A stretch of 64,000 nucleotides of DNA from Jutongia huaianensis (GTDB lineage Bacteria > Bacillota > Clostridia > Lachnospirales > Lachnospiraceae): positions 248,001-312,000 of the forward strand of contig NZ_JACRSX010000001.1 in the NCBI RefSeq assembly GCF_014384985.1, written 5' to 3'. How positions within the stretch are numbered: the first letter of the stretch is position 1; each line of letters begins with the position of its first letter. The position numbers were made by a program, and so were the translations under genes. Under the pieces are notes generated by a model, which was given only the letters and a program-made list of their open reading frames with translations, ran no database searches and was not told the origin of the DNA. Below, piece after piece: positions 8,354 to 19,571 of the stretch.

Positions 8354-8393
8354 CAGCGGAGAAAAAGCTGTAAATGGCTCTTTCTCCGCCGTA
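8354..8393 (-). terminator. Terminator after ilvC
   Basis: The minus strand reads GCGGAGAAA, a GAGC/GCTT-type inner pairing, then TTTCTCCGC followed by TGTTTTTG. It starts 33 bp beyond the ilvC stop. The 8149-8425 gap otherwise holds only the unassigned promoter region of the small membrane peptide. Confidence 0.75.
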
Positions 8394-8425
8394 ATATGAT
8401 GTACTATGTATCAAAAGCAATCTGA

Positions 8426-9519
<1,094 letters not shown>

Positions 9520-9521
9520 TG

Positions 9522-9550
9522 ATTTTAAAACTATTTTTTCCTCTTGTCAA
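9522..9550 (-). promoter_or_regulatory. ilvC promoter
   Basis: Minus strand TTGACA (complement of 9545-9550), 17-bp spacer, TAAAAT (complement of 9522-9527): a near-consensus sigma-A promoter just upstream of the operator pair. Confidence 0.75.
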
Positions 9551-9589
9551 TATGTTCTTAGAAATTTATTGAAATTTTTCTGAAAATAA

Positions 9590-9622
9590 AAACCTCTTTA
9601 CCAAAAAATCAGTAAAGAGGTC
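9590..9622 (-). terminator. Terminator after the GntR gene
   Basis: ACCTCTTTAC (9592-9601) and GTAAAGAGGT (9612-9621) are perfect complements; the minus-strand T-run follows. It starts just beyond the GntR stop codon and separates it from ilvC. Confidence 0.8.
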
Positions 9623-9628
9623 TGTTAT

Positions 9629-10330
9629 TTACTGCCAGTTTAACTGTTCCGTCAGAAATGCATGATGAAGATGTATGGTCACAGCACTTTTGATGCCTTC
9701 GGCATCCCGTTTCTCCAGAAAATTCATAATAAGAATATGATCCTTATAAGCATCCTCCGCGATCACATCCAGATTAAAATCCAGCGCAAAGGTCTTTTCA
9801 ATGGTCTCCGTGAGCATTGGCATAAAACGACTGATAAACTCGTTGTGAGATGCCTTCAGTATCGCCCCATGGAAGGCACTCTCCGACTCGATCCGTTCCT
9901 TTCCGGTGGGATTTTCCTCCAGATGTCTCTGACATTCCTGCCCCAGCTCAAGAATATGCGCAATTTCCTCATCCGTAGCCCTGCGGCACGCCAATGCTGC
10001 TGCCTCCGGTTCAAAGATCATTCTCGTTTCATAGAGATCCCGGAGTGTCACCTGCATATCAGAGAAGCTCTTCATGCTGATCCTGCTGTCCGCCAACCGG
10101 TCTGCCTGCTCTGCCACAAAGGTTCCCTTTCCCCGCTGCACTACCAGAATCCCCTCGGATACCAGCGTCCGTATTGCTTCCCTCAGTGTCGTCCGGCTGA
10201 TACCAAGCTTCTCAGACAACTCATTTTCATTGGGGAGCTTTTCCCCGAATGTGTATATTTCCTTCTCTAATATCATCTGCCGCAGTGTGTCAGCCGTCCG
10301 CTGCGATAAATTCTCTCCCTGGGTTTTCAT
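9629..10330 (-). CDS. GntR-family regulator, FadR/FCD subfamily
   Basis: 233 residues. The N-terminal winged helix has the GntR signature [28 protein letters not shown] and a wing with QRGKGTFV. The C-terminal all-helical FCD ligand domain (about 90-225) has the conserved metal/ligand residues spread over ESAFHGAI and the late HLHHAF segment. Family members usually sense carboxylic acids such as lactate, pyruvate or fatty-acid derivatives. Lying between ilvN and ilvC, and with two matching operators at ilvC, it probably links branched-chain amino-acid synthesis to a keto or hydroxy acid. The ligand is inference. Confidence 0.88.
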   Translation of the reverse strand: MKTQGENLSQRTADTLRQMILEKEIYTFGEKLPNENELSEKLGISRTTLREAIRTLVSEGILVVQRGKGTFVAEQADRLADSRISMKSFSDMQVTLRDLYETRMIFEPEAAALACRRATDEEIAHILELGQECQRHLEENPTGKERIESESAFHGAILKASHNEFISRFMPMLTETIEKTFALDFNLDVIAEDAYKDHILIMNFLEKRDAEGIKSAVTIHLHHAFLTEQLNWQ

Positions 10331-10441
10331 TGTTTTCTTTGTCCCTTCCTGTCGAAGTCCCTCTCCTTATATCATGTAAACCCGATATTTTCTATCCGTC
10401 ATTTTATTCCGAAAATATTCTCTGCACGGATCAAGGTATCA

Positions 10442-10939
10442 CTACATCGCCCCTCTTGTCAAGCCTGCAATACCGGTGCGCACCATTTCTTTAATCTCAT
10501 AACCGTCCAAAAGACTGATAAACGCATTGATCTTTTCGTGATTTTCTGTCATCTCGATCATAATAGAATCCTTCTCAATATCTACAATATTGGCATGATG
10601 AAACGCATTGACCAGACAGATCAGACCGGTTCTCTCCTCCGGCGTTACACCCACCGTGATAAGCACAAGCTCTCTGCAGATGGACTGTCCCACCTTCAGC
10701 TCCTTTACCTCGCGGACATCCTCCAGCTTAGCCAACTGCTTCTGGATCTGATCCAGGCTGATATCATCTCCGTTTGCCACAATGGTCATACGGGAAATTG
10801 TCGGATCCTCTGTCTCTCCTGCCGTAAAGCTGTCGATATTAAACCCACGGCGGTTAAACAGTCCGGAGACACGGCTCAGCACGCCGGATGTGTTATCCGC
10901 CAAAATGGAAAATACTTTCTTTTTCATAATCTCATTCAT
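10442..10939 (-). CDS. ilvN: Acetolactate synthase small (regulatory) subunit
   Basis: 165 residues. The N-terminal ACT domain begins KKVFSILADNTSGVLSRVSGLFNRRGFNIDS, with the glycine/asparagine positions that bind valine for feedback inhibition; the second half is the ALS_ss C-terminal domain with RELVLITV and the terminal GIAGLTRG. The large subunit (ilvB) is not in this window, so the two subunits are encoded apart. Start is uncertain between 10939 and an internal ATG at 10927; AAAGG is nearer the first. The gene stands between a glycosyltransferase and the GntR regulator, all in the same direction. Confidence 0.93.
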   Translation of the reverse strand: MNEIMKKKVFSILADNTSGVLSRVSGLFNRRGFNIDSFTAGETEDPTISRMTIVANGDDISLDQIQKQLAKLEDVREVKELKVGQSICRELVLITVGVTPEERTGLICLVNAFHHANIVDIEKDSIMIEMTENHEKINAFISLLDGYEIKEMVRTGIAGLTRGAM

Positions 10940-10986
10940 CCTTTCTGTTACCTGTCAGTTTTCTTATGAATCAATCTGTCCCATAA

Positions 10987-12273
10987 TCAGGACAGCATTT
11001 CCTGTCTCTGTTCCCGAAGTTTTTGAAGAAATATTGGCTTTTGCGCCTCAATAAATGTCCTGCGGCTGTAATTGTAATTGATCACATCCAACACATCCTC
11101 CTCCGATGCCAGAATACAGTCATTAATATCAATATAAATTTTTTGGAGGCTCAGATCTTCTATCTGAAAGATGTTGTCACACAAAATAATTTCCGGGGTA
11201 TTTTCCGGTGCTTCTGAAACATCGTACCACCGGATATCATATCCCATGCGTTCTGCGCGGTCCCGGATATCCTGTGCGGTCCCCGGATATTTATCCGTAT
11301 GCAGAACATATGCCGGAGCGGCGGAAAATAATTTGTCCCATGGCCCATCCGCCGTATCCAGCGTAAAGATCCTGTTTTCTCCTGCTTTGCCGGTAACTCC
11401 ATGAATCGCATCATCATAGGCAAGCATCACAGTACGGGAACGGTTCTTTTCCCCCTTGTGAAGCCCCTCATAAACAATCTGAAACATACTGTCCAGAAAT
11501 GTGCATGCCATCGCCTCCCAATCCCCCGGTTCTGTATACCGCATAAAGAAACGGATCCAATTTCTCCAGGCATAATAGGTGGGAAAAGTGTTTTCCAGTT
11601 CCTTTTTCGCTCCCATGGCGTGAAGTGCCATGGCATTTCCCACAGAAGCCACCTTCCATCCTGCTCTGTTACACAGATAACACCACTCGGTATCATCCCA
11701 GTACAGAAAATTTTCTTCCGGCATAAAGCCGATCTTTTCAATGACGCTCCGGCGGATCATCAGCGCACATGCAGCAACCGCATCCGTATAAACATACTCC
11801 GGCATGCTTCCGTCCTCATAGGCATTGAAATACGTCACATCCGTACAGAAGTTTTCAAAGTCAATCTTCTGTCCAAACTGCTGAACATAATCCGGAGCCT
11901 CCCGGTGATAAATCTTTGCTGCGGCAATTCCCGTCTCAGGATGCTCCTGCAAAAAGGCAAGCAGGTTACCTACCGCATTTTCATCCAGAAGTGCATCATT
12001 GTCAACGCACATCAGATATGGATATCCCTTTTGAAAGGCAGCCCGCAGTCCCGTATTAAAACCTCCGGAGCCACCGAGATTTTCCTGATTGACCAACAGG
12101 GTTACCTGCTCTCCATAAGCATTTCTGATTGCTTCTGCCGAACCGTCTGTGGAGGCATTATCGACAACATAAATATCATAATCCTGAAACTTTGATTCCA
12201 GAATACTCCGGATACACGCAAGTGCATCGTTCTTTTTATTATAATTACAGATAACAATCCCTATCTGTTTCAT
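10987..12273 (-). CDS. Family 2 glycosyltransferase (rhamnosyltransferase-like)
   Basis: 428 residues. A GT-A catalytic domain occupies about 1-270: VICNYNKKNDALACI at the start, DNASTDGS for nucleotide binding, NLGGSGGFNTG, the metal-binding acidic motif VDNDALLDE, and the acceptor-side DTEWCYLCNRAG. This order is typical of the WbbL-type rhamnosyl/galactofuranosyl transferases. The C-terminal part (about 300-428) is an extra domain without a family I can name. It probably works on a surface polysaccharide at the inner face of the membrane. Its start overlaps the preceding gene by 4 bp (ATGA), so they are translationally coupled. Confidence 0.85.
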   Translation of the reverse strand: MKQIGIVICNYNKKNDALACIRSILESKFQDYDIYVVDNASTDGSAEAIRNAYGEQVTLLVNQENLGGSGGFNTGLRAAFQKGYPYLMCVDNDALLDENAVGNLLAFLQEHPETGIAAAKIYHREAPDYVQQFGQKIDFENFCTDVTYFNAYEDGSMPEYVYTDAVAACALMIRRSVIEKIGFMPEENFLYWDDTEWCYLCNRAGWKVASVGNAMALHAMGAKKELENTFPTYYAWRNWIRFFMRYTEPGDWEAMACTFLDSMFQIVYEGLHKGEKNRSRTVMLAYDDAIHGVTGKAGENRIFTLDTADGPWDKLFSAAPAYVLHTDKYPGTAQDIRDRAERMGYDIRWYDVSEAPENTPEIILCDNIFQIEDLSLQKIYIDINDCILASEEDVLDVINYNYSRRTFIEAQKPIFLQKLREQRQEMLS

Positions 12274-13493
12274 AAAATACCATCCTCTTTTGGCGTAATT
12301 TTATTGGAAATATGTTTTCCATTATCATAGACACGGTAGTACAATTTATTATTTTCAAATTTGATCTGATCCAATGTACAGTTTGCAGAATACAGATCTG
12401 TTGTTTTCCATACCGCCTTTGCCTCATTTGTCTTACAGGAATACAGATAAATGCTATTAAATGCAATAAAATAATATCGGTCTGCATCATACTGTGTCAG
12501 ATTATCTCCGGCAACATTATATAATACCGTTGCAGCTCCATGATCCAGACTGTCTCTTTCCGTAATGCCGTCCTTTGTCATATACAGCCATTTTCCATCA
12601 TTATAATAAAAACTACTGTTTACGTTTTTCCAGTAACGGTTATCATACTTCGTGCCTGTCGCATCACCTGTACTGAAATCATAATGTTTTGTCTTCTGCA
12701 TTTTTGCAGCACTGCACAGGAAATTCTGATGACTCACTCTGCCATACTGATCTGTTTTATCACGGGAATCCATCGGATCATCCCATGTGACATCTACATG
12801 ATACCATTTTTTACCAATCTTAATTTTATTCCACATATGTACCATTTTGTCGGAAGAAACAAATTTTACCGGAATTCCAACCTTCTGCATCAATATAGCA
12901 TATGCTCTGGAATACCCCTCACAATTTGCTTTGTGTTTCAAAAACACTCCAACCTCTGTCAGACGGAAGGCATTGTTTGAATCACTGGTATATGCCGTGG
13001 TACGCACCAGATAGTCATGAAGTACCATTGCCTTTTCCACCTGGCTCATTGACGGCTCCACGTTCAAAAGAGCCTGATTGATCGCACTGTCTAACCGGGT
13101 TCTTGTCTTTTTGATCTTTGCTTTGCGAATGGTTCCATCTGATTTTTTATAAGCATCTGCATATCCCAGTGTGATCTTCACGATCTGATTGGTAGAGGTA
13201 TTTCTGGAGACAGAAAAGCGTGTACCCGTGTAAAACAGATATGGTGTCTCACTGACCACCTCACCCATCATGCTTTTCAGGTTGTCATACTCCGTGGCAT
13301 AATTCAGATTATAGGCACTGACATCTACACTGGTCTGATATTTCTTATAGGCATTCACCACCGCCTTTTGGGCGCCATCCCAGTTTCCCGTGGCGGCAGA
13401 TACACTGGAAATATTCATAAATATTCCCGCAGCCAGTACAGCCGTCAGCATCATTCCCTTTAACCATGTTGATTTCTTATGATCTCTCTGCAT
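12270..13493 (-). CDS. Secreted transglutaminase-like protein
   Basis: 407 residues with a signal peptide (basic start MQRDHKKSTW, hydrophobic 12-30, probable cleavage after VSAA). The transglutaminase-core fold is about 145-240 with a complete Cys-His-Asp triad: Cys191 in ANCEGYS, His219 in VHMWNK and Asp234 in HVDVTWDD. The remaining 160 residues are beta-rich. Bacterial members act as cysteine proteases or amidases in the envelope. It is coupled by 4-bp overlap to a glycosyltransferase and follows a DUF815 ATPase by 17 bp. Substrate is unknown; a cell-wall or surface-protein role is inferred. Confidence 0.82.
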   Translation of the reverse strand: MQRDHKKSTWLKGMMLTAVLAAGIFMNISSVSAATGNWDGAQKAVVNAYKKYQTSVDVSAYNLNYATEYDNLKSMMGEVVSETPYLFYTGTRFSVSRNTSTNQIVKITLGYADAYKKSDGTIRKAKIKKTRTRLDSAINQALLNVEPSMSQVEKAMVLHDYLVRTTAYTSDSNNAFRLTEVGVFLKHKANCEGYSRAYAILMQKVGIPVKFVSSDKMVHMWNKIKIGKKWYHVDVTWDDPMDSRDKTDQYGRVSHQNFLCSAAKMQKTKHYDFSTGDATGTKYDNRYWKNVNSSFYYNDGKWLYMTKDGITERDSLDHGAATVLYNVAGDNLTQYDADRYYFIAFNSIYLYSCKTNEAKAVWKTTDLYSANCTLDQIKFENNKLYYRVYDNGKHISNKITPKEDGIL

Positions 13494-13510
13494 AAACTGT
13501 TCCTCCCTTT

Positions 13511-14824
13511 CTAATCATCCGCCGGCATTCCCGCCAGATGATTGATAAACTGCTGTGCCGTTCTGCCTGAGATTCCCCCGTGGCTTAATTCCCATTGATT
13601 GGCTTTCAGCTTCAGCTCCTCCTCACTAAGCGTAATCTCCGGATAACGCTTTGCAAGCTCCAGTACGATATCGAAATATTCCTGCTGCGACGGTCTGTAA
13701 TAACCGATCGTAACACCAAAACGTGCCACCAGAGAAAGCTTTTCCTGCATCGTGTCCGAACGATGAAGCTCATCCTGTGACATATCTGAACGGTCACTCC
13801 AGGTTTCCCGGATCAGATGACGCCGGTTGGATGTTGCATAGATCAATATATTGTCCGGCTTTGTCTCCAGGCCTCCCTCGATGACTGCCTTAAGATATTT
13901 GTACTCAATCTCAAACTCCTCAAAGGACAGATCATCCATGTATATGATGAAACGGTAATTTCTATTCTTGATCTGTGCGATCACAGAAGACAGATCCTTA
14001 AACTGATGCTTGTACACCTCGATCATACGAAGTCCTCTGCTGTAATACTGGTTCAATATCGCCTTCACGCTGGTAGATTTACCGGTACCGGCATCTCCGA
14101 AAAGCAATACGTTGTTGGCTTTTCTTCCAGCCACAAATGCCTCTGTATTTTCGATCAGCTTCTGCTTCTGCTGCTCATACCCGATCAGGTCATCTAACAT
14201 CATATCTCCGGTAGTGGTGATCGGACTTAGCAGACCATACTCCGGATCATTACTGATACGGAATGCTTTGTTCAGGCCAAATTTGCCCACACCATATTTC
14301 TTATAGAACTCGGTCACAATCTGATACAGTTCTTCCTCACCGGATGCCTGCTCGATCTGACGGCTGAGCTCCTGCACCTTCTCGCTGACACTCTTGTTGT
14401 AGATCTGCTCGCTTTTTACGATCGCCCGGTAATCCAATATCGTAGAAAAGCAGGAAATCCCCAGCTCTTTCTCGATCGGACTGAAATCATAATCAAACAG
14501 CTCCTTAAAAATATGAAAATCATTGCGTGCAAATATATTGACTGATCCATCGTTGGCTCCCACCTTTTCGGAAACCATAGAAAACGGATTTTCATTCATT
14601 GCAAGCAGGAATGCCAGATAATTATGCCACAGATTTTTGTCAAAACCATAGCGTGTGGAAATATCCAGCAGATTGTTTACCTGCGTATAAATCTCTGTAA
14701 TCAGGCTTTCTTTGACATATTCTCCGGAATAAAATTTCTTGCAGATCTCTGCGAGAGAATATAATATATTCTGATCCTCTCCAAAATTTCTGTAAATTAC
14801 AAGATTTGATGTTAAACGATACAT
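13511..14824 (-). CDS. DUF815 AAA-type ATPase
   Basis: 437 residues. The Walker A motif is [11 protein letters not shown] near residue 245, Walker B is [14 protein letters not shown], and a sensor segment [15 protein letters not shown] follows; the whole C-terminal region matches the DUF815 AAA+ family. The N-terminal 200 residues are helical with no domain I recognise. It is cytoplasmic; biological role of the family is not established. It is 64 bp downstream of a second, unrelated ATPase and 17 bp upstream of a secreted transglutaminase-like gene, so all are likely cotranscribed. Confidence 0.82.
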   Translation of the reverse strand: MYRLTSNLVIYRNFGEDQNILYSLAEICKKFYSGEYVKESLITEIYTQVNNLLDISTRYGFDKNLWHNYLAFLLAMNENPFSMVSEKVGANDGSVNIFARNDFHIFKELFDYDFSPIEKELGISCFSTILDYRAIVKSEQIYNKSVSEKVQELSRQIEQASGEEELYQIVTEFYKKYGVGKFGLNKAFRISNDPEYGLLSPITTTGDMMLDDLIGYEQQKQKLIENTEAFVAGRKANNVLLFGDAGTGKSTSVKAILNQYYSRGLRMIEVYKHQFKDLSSVIAQIKNRNYRFIIYMDDLSFEEFEIEYKYLKAVIEGGLETKPDNILIYATSNRRHLIRETWSDRSDMSQDELHRSDTMQEKLSLVARFGVTIGYYRPSQQEYFDIVLELAKRYPEITLSEEELKLKANQWELSHGGISGRTAQQFINHLAGMPADD

Positions 14825-14888
14825 TTCAACTACCTATGCCTTTCTTCTGTCTGTCCCCATATCAGCAGATATATTTCCTGTATCCCCT

Positions 14889-16301
14889 CTACTTTGTAAA
14901 CTTCATATTGGAAAAATCTACTAAATGCATATTTTTTACACGCTGTGCTTTCTGGCGCAGCTCTGCATCAAAACCCGACTTTGCAAAAATATAATACTGA
15001 TCCGGATTGACATCACAGTTCACCAGATAACGAAGATTTCTTTCCAGATCCTTTCTGGTAAAAGGCTCGCTGCTCCATTTTGTGTACATCAGCAGGATAC
15101 GGCCTTCCCTGTCCTCCATAACCATCGGAATCGTTCCCTTTTCTCCATACCAGGCTCCACTGCGTCCATTCAGCAGACCGGAATTTTTATATTCTTTCAT
15201 CAGTCCCAAATATCGGACACACATGCGTTCAAAATAAACAGTCGTATATGCTTCCAGATCCGGAGCGATGATCTGCTCATAAAACTGCTCCGGTGTCATA
15301 ACAGCCAATACCGTTTTGTAAGGGAGTATAAAACGCGACCAGAAATGCACTAAGGCATCGGTTATTTCATACATTCCCTTTTTTTCATGATCCTGACATC
15401 TGAGCGCAAAGGTTTTACATTTGTCCACCACGCCGAGCTGTTTTAAATTTTTCATATAAACACTGATCTTTGCCCTGCCAAAACCGGTTCTCTCGTGAAT
15501 ATCATTGAGGCGTACCACCCCCTCCTGCATAGATCCAAGGACGGTATTATACAGCGAAAGCTCCCGAAGCTCCGAACGCAGATAACGTTCCGCTTCCCCT
15601 CGCAGGATTCCCTCTTCCCGTACAAAAAGCCTGACCACATTCTCCTGTATGGTTTTGCCGGTGTCCCAATATTTCAGATATCCCGGAACCCCTCCCAGCA
15701 ATGCGTAGATCTGAACAACCTCCACCATGGAAAGTCCTTTGAAATATTTCACCATTTCAAGAAAACGAAACTCCGGCAAAAGGATCCGGTCCGTGATCTT
15801 TCCAACCAGACTCCGGGGTTCAAGCTTTGCCTCTGCCTCTCTCCAGTTCCATGTAGAAACAGTCAGCAGGAGCATCAGATTATGTTCCTGATCCATCAGA
15901 GTGACCAGATCGCGATAGAAATCCGGATCATTTTTGGCGATCAGATCAAAATCTTCGATCACGATCAGCGTTTTTCCTTCTGTCCGGCGACATATCTCAG
16001 AAAAAATGCCAAGATATGTATTACGGCTGACGGTCTGCTGTATCCGGCTGATGGCTGACTGTTCCGACGCAGATCTGCCTTCGTCATAGAGCCGGTCCCA
16101 GCAGAGATTCAATAATTGCTTCTGCCTCTCCGGAGCACACTCGGCCGCCTGATAATAATATCCCGCATTTTCCTGTGCAAACTGATGCACCAGCGTGGTT
16201 TTTCCTACACCGAAACGTCCCGACAGGATGATCAGCCTGTTTTCTTTTGCTTCATATGCCTCCCTTAGCTGTCGGTATTCTTTTTCCCTTTTTATGATCA
16301 T
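14889..16301 (-). CDS. ATP-binding protein of the archaeal-type ATPase/DUF234 family
   Basis: 470 residues. Walker A is LSGRFGVGKTTLVH near residue 35, Walker B is LIVIEDFDLI, and the middle has a winged-helix region (FGRAKISVYMKNLKQLGVV) followed by a DUF234-type C-terminal part with a PD-(D/E)xK-like flavour (GRILLMYTKWSSEPFTRKDLE). The family is widespread in Lachnospiraceae and archaea, with no settled function; a role in DNA or toxin-like processes has been suggested for some. The ATG at 16301 has AGAGG six bases upstream. It begins 27 bp after argS. Confidence 0.75.
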   Translation of the reverse strand: MIIKREKEYRQLREAYEAKENRLIILSGRFGVGKTTLVHQFAQENAGYYYQAAECAPERQKQLLNLCWDRLYDEGRSASEQSAISRIQQTVSRNTYLGIFSEICRRTEGKTLIVIEDFDLIAKNDPDFYRDLVTLMDQEHNLMLLLTVSTWNWREAEAKLEPRSLVGKITDRILLPEFRFLEMVKYFKGLSMVEVVQIYALLGGVPGYLKYWDTGKTIQENVVRLFVREEGILRGEAERYLRSELRELSLYNTVLGSMQEGVVRLNDIHERTGFGRAKISVYMKNLKQLGVVDKCKTFALRCQDHEKKGMYEITDALVHFWSRFILPYKTVLAVMTPEQFYEQIIAPDLEAYTTVYFERMCVRYLGLMKEYKNSGLLNGRSGAWYGEKGTIPMVMEDREGRILLMYTKWSSEPFTRKDLERNLRYLVNCDVNPDQYYIFAKSGFDAELRQKAQRVKNMHLVDFSNMKFTK

Positions 16302-16328
16302 ACGCATCCTCTTTTCTGTAAGAGTACA

Positions 16329-18095
16329 TTACATTCTGTCCGGAGCCTCCAGTCCCAGCAGATCAATTGCCTGCTCCAGAACTTTTCCTACCAGACGACT
16401 GAGAGCAATCCATGAATCTCTCTCTGCGACATTCTCATTGGCGAGAATTTTATTTTCATGATAAAACTTATTATATGCATCACAAAGCTCATATACAAAC
16501 TGACAGATCTTGTGCGGTGCCTGCTCCTGATATGCAGCACTTACCGTATCGCTCCACTTGGACAGTGCAAGCATCACATCTGTTACTGTTTTATTCTGTG
16601 CCGGAAGGATCTTTGCATCCTCCGCTACGCGAATATCATTTGCCTGAAGCTTCGCCATCAGCGACTTGGTACGAACAATCGTGTAAAGGATATATGGTCC
16701 GGTATTTCCCTCGAAGGAGGTAAATCTCTCCACATCAAAAACATAATCCTTGGATGCCTGATTGCTGAGGTCTCCATACTTGATCGCAGCAAGACCAATC
16801 TTTGCCGCTGCATCCTTCAGCACATCCTCCGGCATATCACGGTCTGCCATCTTGTTGCGAACCTGTTCCTCCACATCGCCTAAAAGCTGTTCCAGACGAA
16901 GGACACCGCCATCACGGGTCTTAAACGGCTTTCCATCCTTGCCGTTCATGGTTCCGAATCCTACAAATATAAGATCTACATCTTCGCCAATAATCTTTGT
17001 CTTTCTTGCGCAACGGAATACCTGCTCGAAATAAAGAGACTGACGCTTATCCACCACATAAATAATACGGCTTGGATCAAAAAGCTTTCTTCTCTCAACA
17101 ATCGTGGCAAGGTCTGTCGTATTATATAATGTTGCACCGTTTGATTTCAGGATCATACACGGCGGAATCTCCTTGGTATCCGTCTCCTCCTGCACGTCAA
17201 CGACCAGCGCGCCCTGATCAATATGGGCATATCCTCCGTCCTTCATATCCTGCACCATCTGCGGGATATACGGCTGCGCATCCGACTCCTTTTTCCACAG
17301 ATCAAAATCGACATTCAGGCGGGTATATATCTTTCTGAGGTCTGCAACGGACACATTGATAATATGCTGCCACAACGCAAGATATCCTTTTCTTCCGGCC
17401 TGCAGCTCGGCTGTTGCCGTCTGTGCCTCCTCTTTATAATCCTCATGCTCCTTGGAATATCCGCTGGCATATGGATAAATCTCCTCCAGATCTGCCATGG
17501 TAAACGGAGGCTCTGCCGGATATTCCCCCTCGTAGCTCTCATCAAAATATACAAGCTCCGGCTGACGATGCTTTAACTCTGTGATGATCAGACCGATCTG
17601 AAGTCCCCAGTCGCCCAGATGAACATCACCGATCACTTTATGACCAAGATAACGTGCTGTTCTCTTAATGCTCTCTCCGATAACTGCCGAACGAAGATGA
17701 CCTACATGAAGCGGTTTCGCTACATTGGCTCCACCATAATCGATCACGATCGTCTCCGGCTGCTCTGCTTTATCACAGCCAAACAGCTCATCTTCATTCA
17801 TTTTATTCATGAAATCAGCCAAAAAAGCATCACTGACCGTCATATTGATAAATCCGGGCATCTGAGCCACAATCTCCTGAAAAGTATCACTTTGTGATAA
17901 GCTATCTACCACTTCATTGGCAATCTGGATCGGTGCCTTATGATACTGCTTCGCCGCTGCCAGAGCACCATTACACTGATACTGGCAGAGATCCGGACGG
18001 TTCGACAAAGTTACCTTCGCATATTTCTTCTCATATCCTGCCTTTTCAAACGCTGCACTAAGCTCTTCCTGTAATAAACTCATTATATTCTTCAT
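16329..18095 (-). CDS. argS: Arginyl-tRNA synthetase
   Basis: 588 residues, a complete class I enzyme. The N-terminal Add-1 domain is about 1-110; the catalytic HIGH-type motif is KPLHVGHLRSAVIG after VIDYGGANVAK; the Mg/ATP KMSKS-like loop is degenerate as usual in ArgRS; the C-terminal DALR anticodon-binding domain ends in LGLEAPDRM. It charges tRNA-Arg in the cytoplasm. The ATG at 18095 is chosen because AGAGG lies six bases upstream; the longer reading to 18161 has no ribosome site. No T-box was found in the 118-bp gap upstream. Confidence 0.96.
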   Translation of the reverse strand: MKNIMSLLQEELSAAFEKAGYEKKYAKVTLSNRPDLCQYQCNGALAAAKQYHKAPIQIANEVVDSLSQSDTFQEIVAQMPGFINMTVSDAFLADFMNKMNEDELFGCDKAEQPETIVIDYGGANVAKPLHVGHLRSAVIGESIKRTARYLGHKVIGDVHLGDWGLQIGLIITELKHRQPELVYFDESYEGEYPAEPPFTMADLEEIYPYASGYSKEHEDYKEEAQTATAELQAGRKGYLALWQHIINVSVADLRKIYTRLNVDFDLWKKESDAQPYIPQMVQDMKDGGYAHIDQGALVVDVQEETDTKEIPPCMILKSNGATLYNTTDLATIVERRKLFDPSRIIYVVDKRQSLYFEQVFRCARKTKIIGEDVDLIFVGFGTMNGKDGKPFKTRDGGVLRLEQLLGDVEEQVRNKMADRDMPEDVLKDAAAKIGLAAIKYGDLSNQASKDYVFDVERFTSFEGNTGPYILYTIVRTKSLMAKLQANDIRVAEDAKILPAQNKTVTDVMLALSKWSDTVSAAYQEQAPHKICQFVYELCDAYNKFYHENKILANENVAERDSWIALSRLVGKVLEQAIDLLGLEAPDRM

Positions 18096-18213
18096 GATCA
18101 TCCTCTTTCCTGCGCACAATTCTATGTGTATGGTCTGTCTCCCGTGCGCCATGGATAACATTCCTTTTCTATCCTTCTTTTTGTGCTGTATCCGGGTCTT
18201 CTGCGATACAATT

Positions 18214-19509
18214 TCATCTCTTTGTCAGATCGTCCAGCACCTCAAAATAATTCTCAAAGGTCTTACGGCAGCACATCGGATCTGATATCACAATCCCATC
18301 TGCCCGGACACCGGTTACCGCAAATGCCATTGCCACCCGGTGATCCTGATATGTCTCAATCTCTGCCGGCTGAGGCATCCCCGGATAAATCTTTACTCCA
18401 TCCTCATATTCCTCACATCGGACGTTCATCCTGCCAAGATTTTCACAGATTGCATGTAAACGGTCGCATTCCTGTCCCCGGATATGTCCCACATTCCGGA
18501 TATGAACCGGACTGTCTGCATATGGAGCAATTGCCGCCAGTGTCAGCGTCTGGTCCGAGAAATCACTCATATCCACTTCAATGCCTTTCAAATGCCCCGG
18601 CTCCGGTCCTGTGAGCACAAGACCCTTTTCGCCCCATGAAAGCTGGCAGCCCATCTGTTCCAACACCTGTAAAAACTTCATATCTCCCTGCAGAGAATCC
18701 TGACGCATATTTCTTACCAGGCATTCTCCTCCTGTGACCGCCGCCATCGCATAGAAATAACAGGCTGCTGAGACATCCGGTTCCACCATATAATCTCTGG
18801 CATGGTAACCGCCCTGAGCGATTACCCGGTAACGATCATCTGCCTCCCGGATCACTCCTGCATGACCAAACTGTTTCATCATCTGTTCCGTCATTTTAAC
18901 ATAAGACAGAGCACTTCTGGTACCTGTCAGTTGAATCTCCAGTTCATCAAATTGGATCGGAGCTGTCATCAGCAGGGCACTGAGAAACTGACTGCTCTTG
19001 TCGATATTGATCGATACCTGCGCTTTAGGCTGCCGATATCCCATTCCACTCACCCTGACGGGAAACGTTCCTTCTTCGCAAAGATACTGTATTCCCGCTC
19101 CCAGATCCTCCAGAGCCTTTAACAGATCTGCCATAGGTCTTTTCTTCATTTGTGCGGACGCATCAAAACGGAACTCCCCATCTGACATAGCTGCCATCGC
19201 TGTCAAAAAGCGGGCTGCTGTCCCTGCGCTTCCTACATATATGTTTGCCTGACTTCTCGGCAGACGTCCACCCTTTCCCTGAATCATTACCCGTTTTTCC
19301 GGCATGTCGATCTGCAGGGTAAATCCCACGTCCTTCAAGGCCTGCAAAAACACATTGGAATCATCACTAAACAATATTCCGGAGACAGTTGACTCTCCCT
19401 CTGCAAGCGCTGCAAGCAGAAGTGCCCTGTTTGTCATACTTTTGGATCCCGGTACGGTTACGTCCAATTTCGGATGATGTGGTAATTTTTTTACTTCATA
19501 CATCTGCAT
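18214..19509 (-). CDS. aroA: 3-phosphoshikimate 1-carboxyvinyltransferase (EPSP synthase)
   Basis: 431 residues, full length. It transfers enolpyruvate from PEP to shikimate-3-phosphate. The N-terminal substrate loop is VPGSKSMTNRALLLAALAEG, followed by the YVGSAGTAARFLTA signature, which contains GTAAR where many enzymes have GTxxR, and the catalytic Asp region VDMSDFSDQTLTL. The late DHRVAMAFAV motif is complete. The S/A pattern of the GSAGTAAR loop is that of the class II, naturally glyphosate-tolerant-like enzymes only in part, so I do not assign sensitivity. It follows the carboxypeptidase gene by 62 bp. Confidence 0.94.
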   Translation of the reverse strand: MQMYEVKKLPHHPKLDVTVPGSKSMTNRALLLAALAEGESTVSGILFSDDSNVFLQALKDVGFTLQIDMPEKRVMIQGKGGRLPRSQANIYVGSAGTAARFLTAMAAMSDGEFRFDASAQMKKRPMADLLKALEDLGAGIQYLCEEGTFPVRVSGMGYRQPKAQVSINIDKSSQFLSALLMTAPIQFDELEIQLTGTRSALSYVKMTEQMMKQFGHAGVIREADDRYRVIAQGGYHARDYMVEPDVSAACYFYAMAAVTGGECLVRNMRQDSLQGDMKFLQVLEQMGCQLSWGEKGLVLTGPEPGHLKGIEVDMSDFSDQTLTLAAIAPYADSPVHIRNVGHIRGQECDRLHAICENLGRMNVRCEEYEDGVKIYPGMPQPAEIETYQDHRVAMAFAVTGVRADGIVISDPMCCRKTFENYFEVLDDLTKR

Positions 19510-19571
19510 AACAACTACATCCTCCTGTCATTTGCTTTGTAGCTCCCGCGAGCTGAATGACCAGCTTTCTC

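Noticed and set aside
11401..12195. 264-codon plus-strand frame opposite the glycosyltransferase
   Set aside because: Antisense shadow; the minus-strand frame has clear GT2 motifs.
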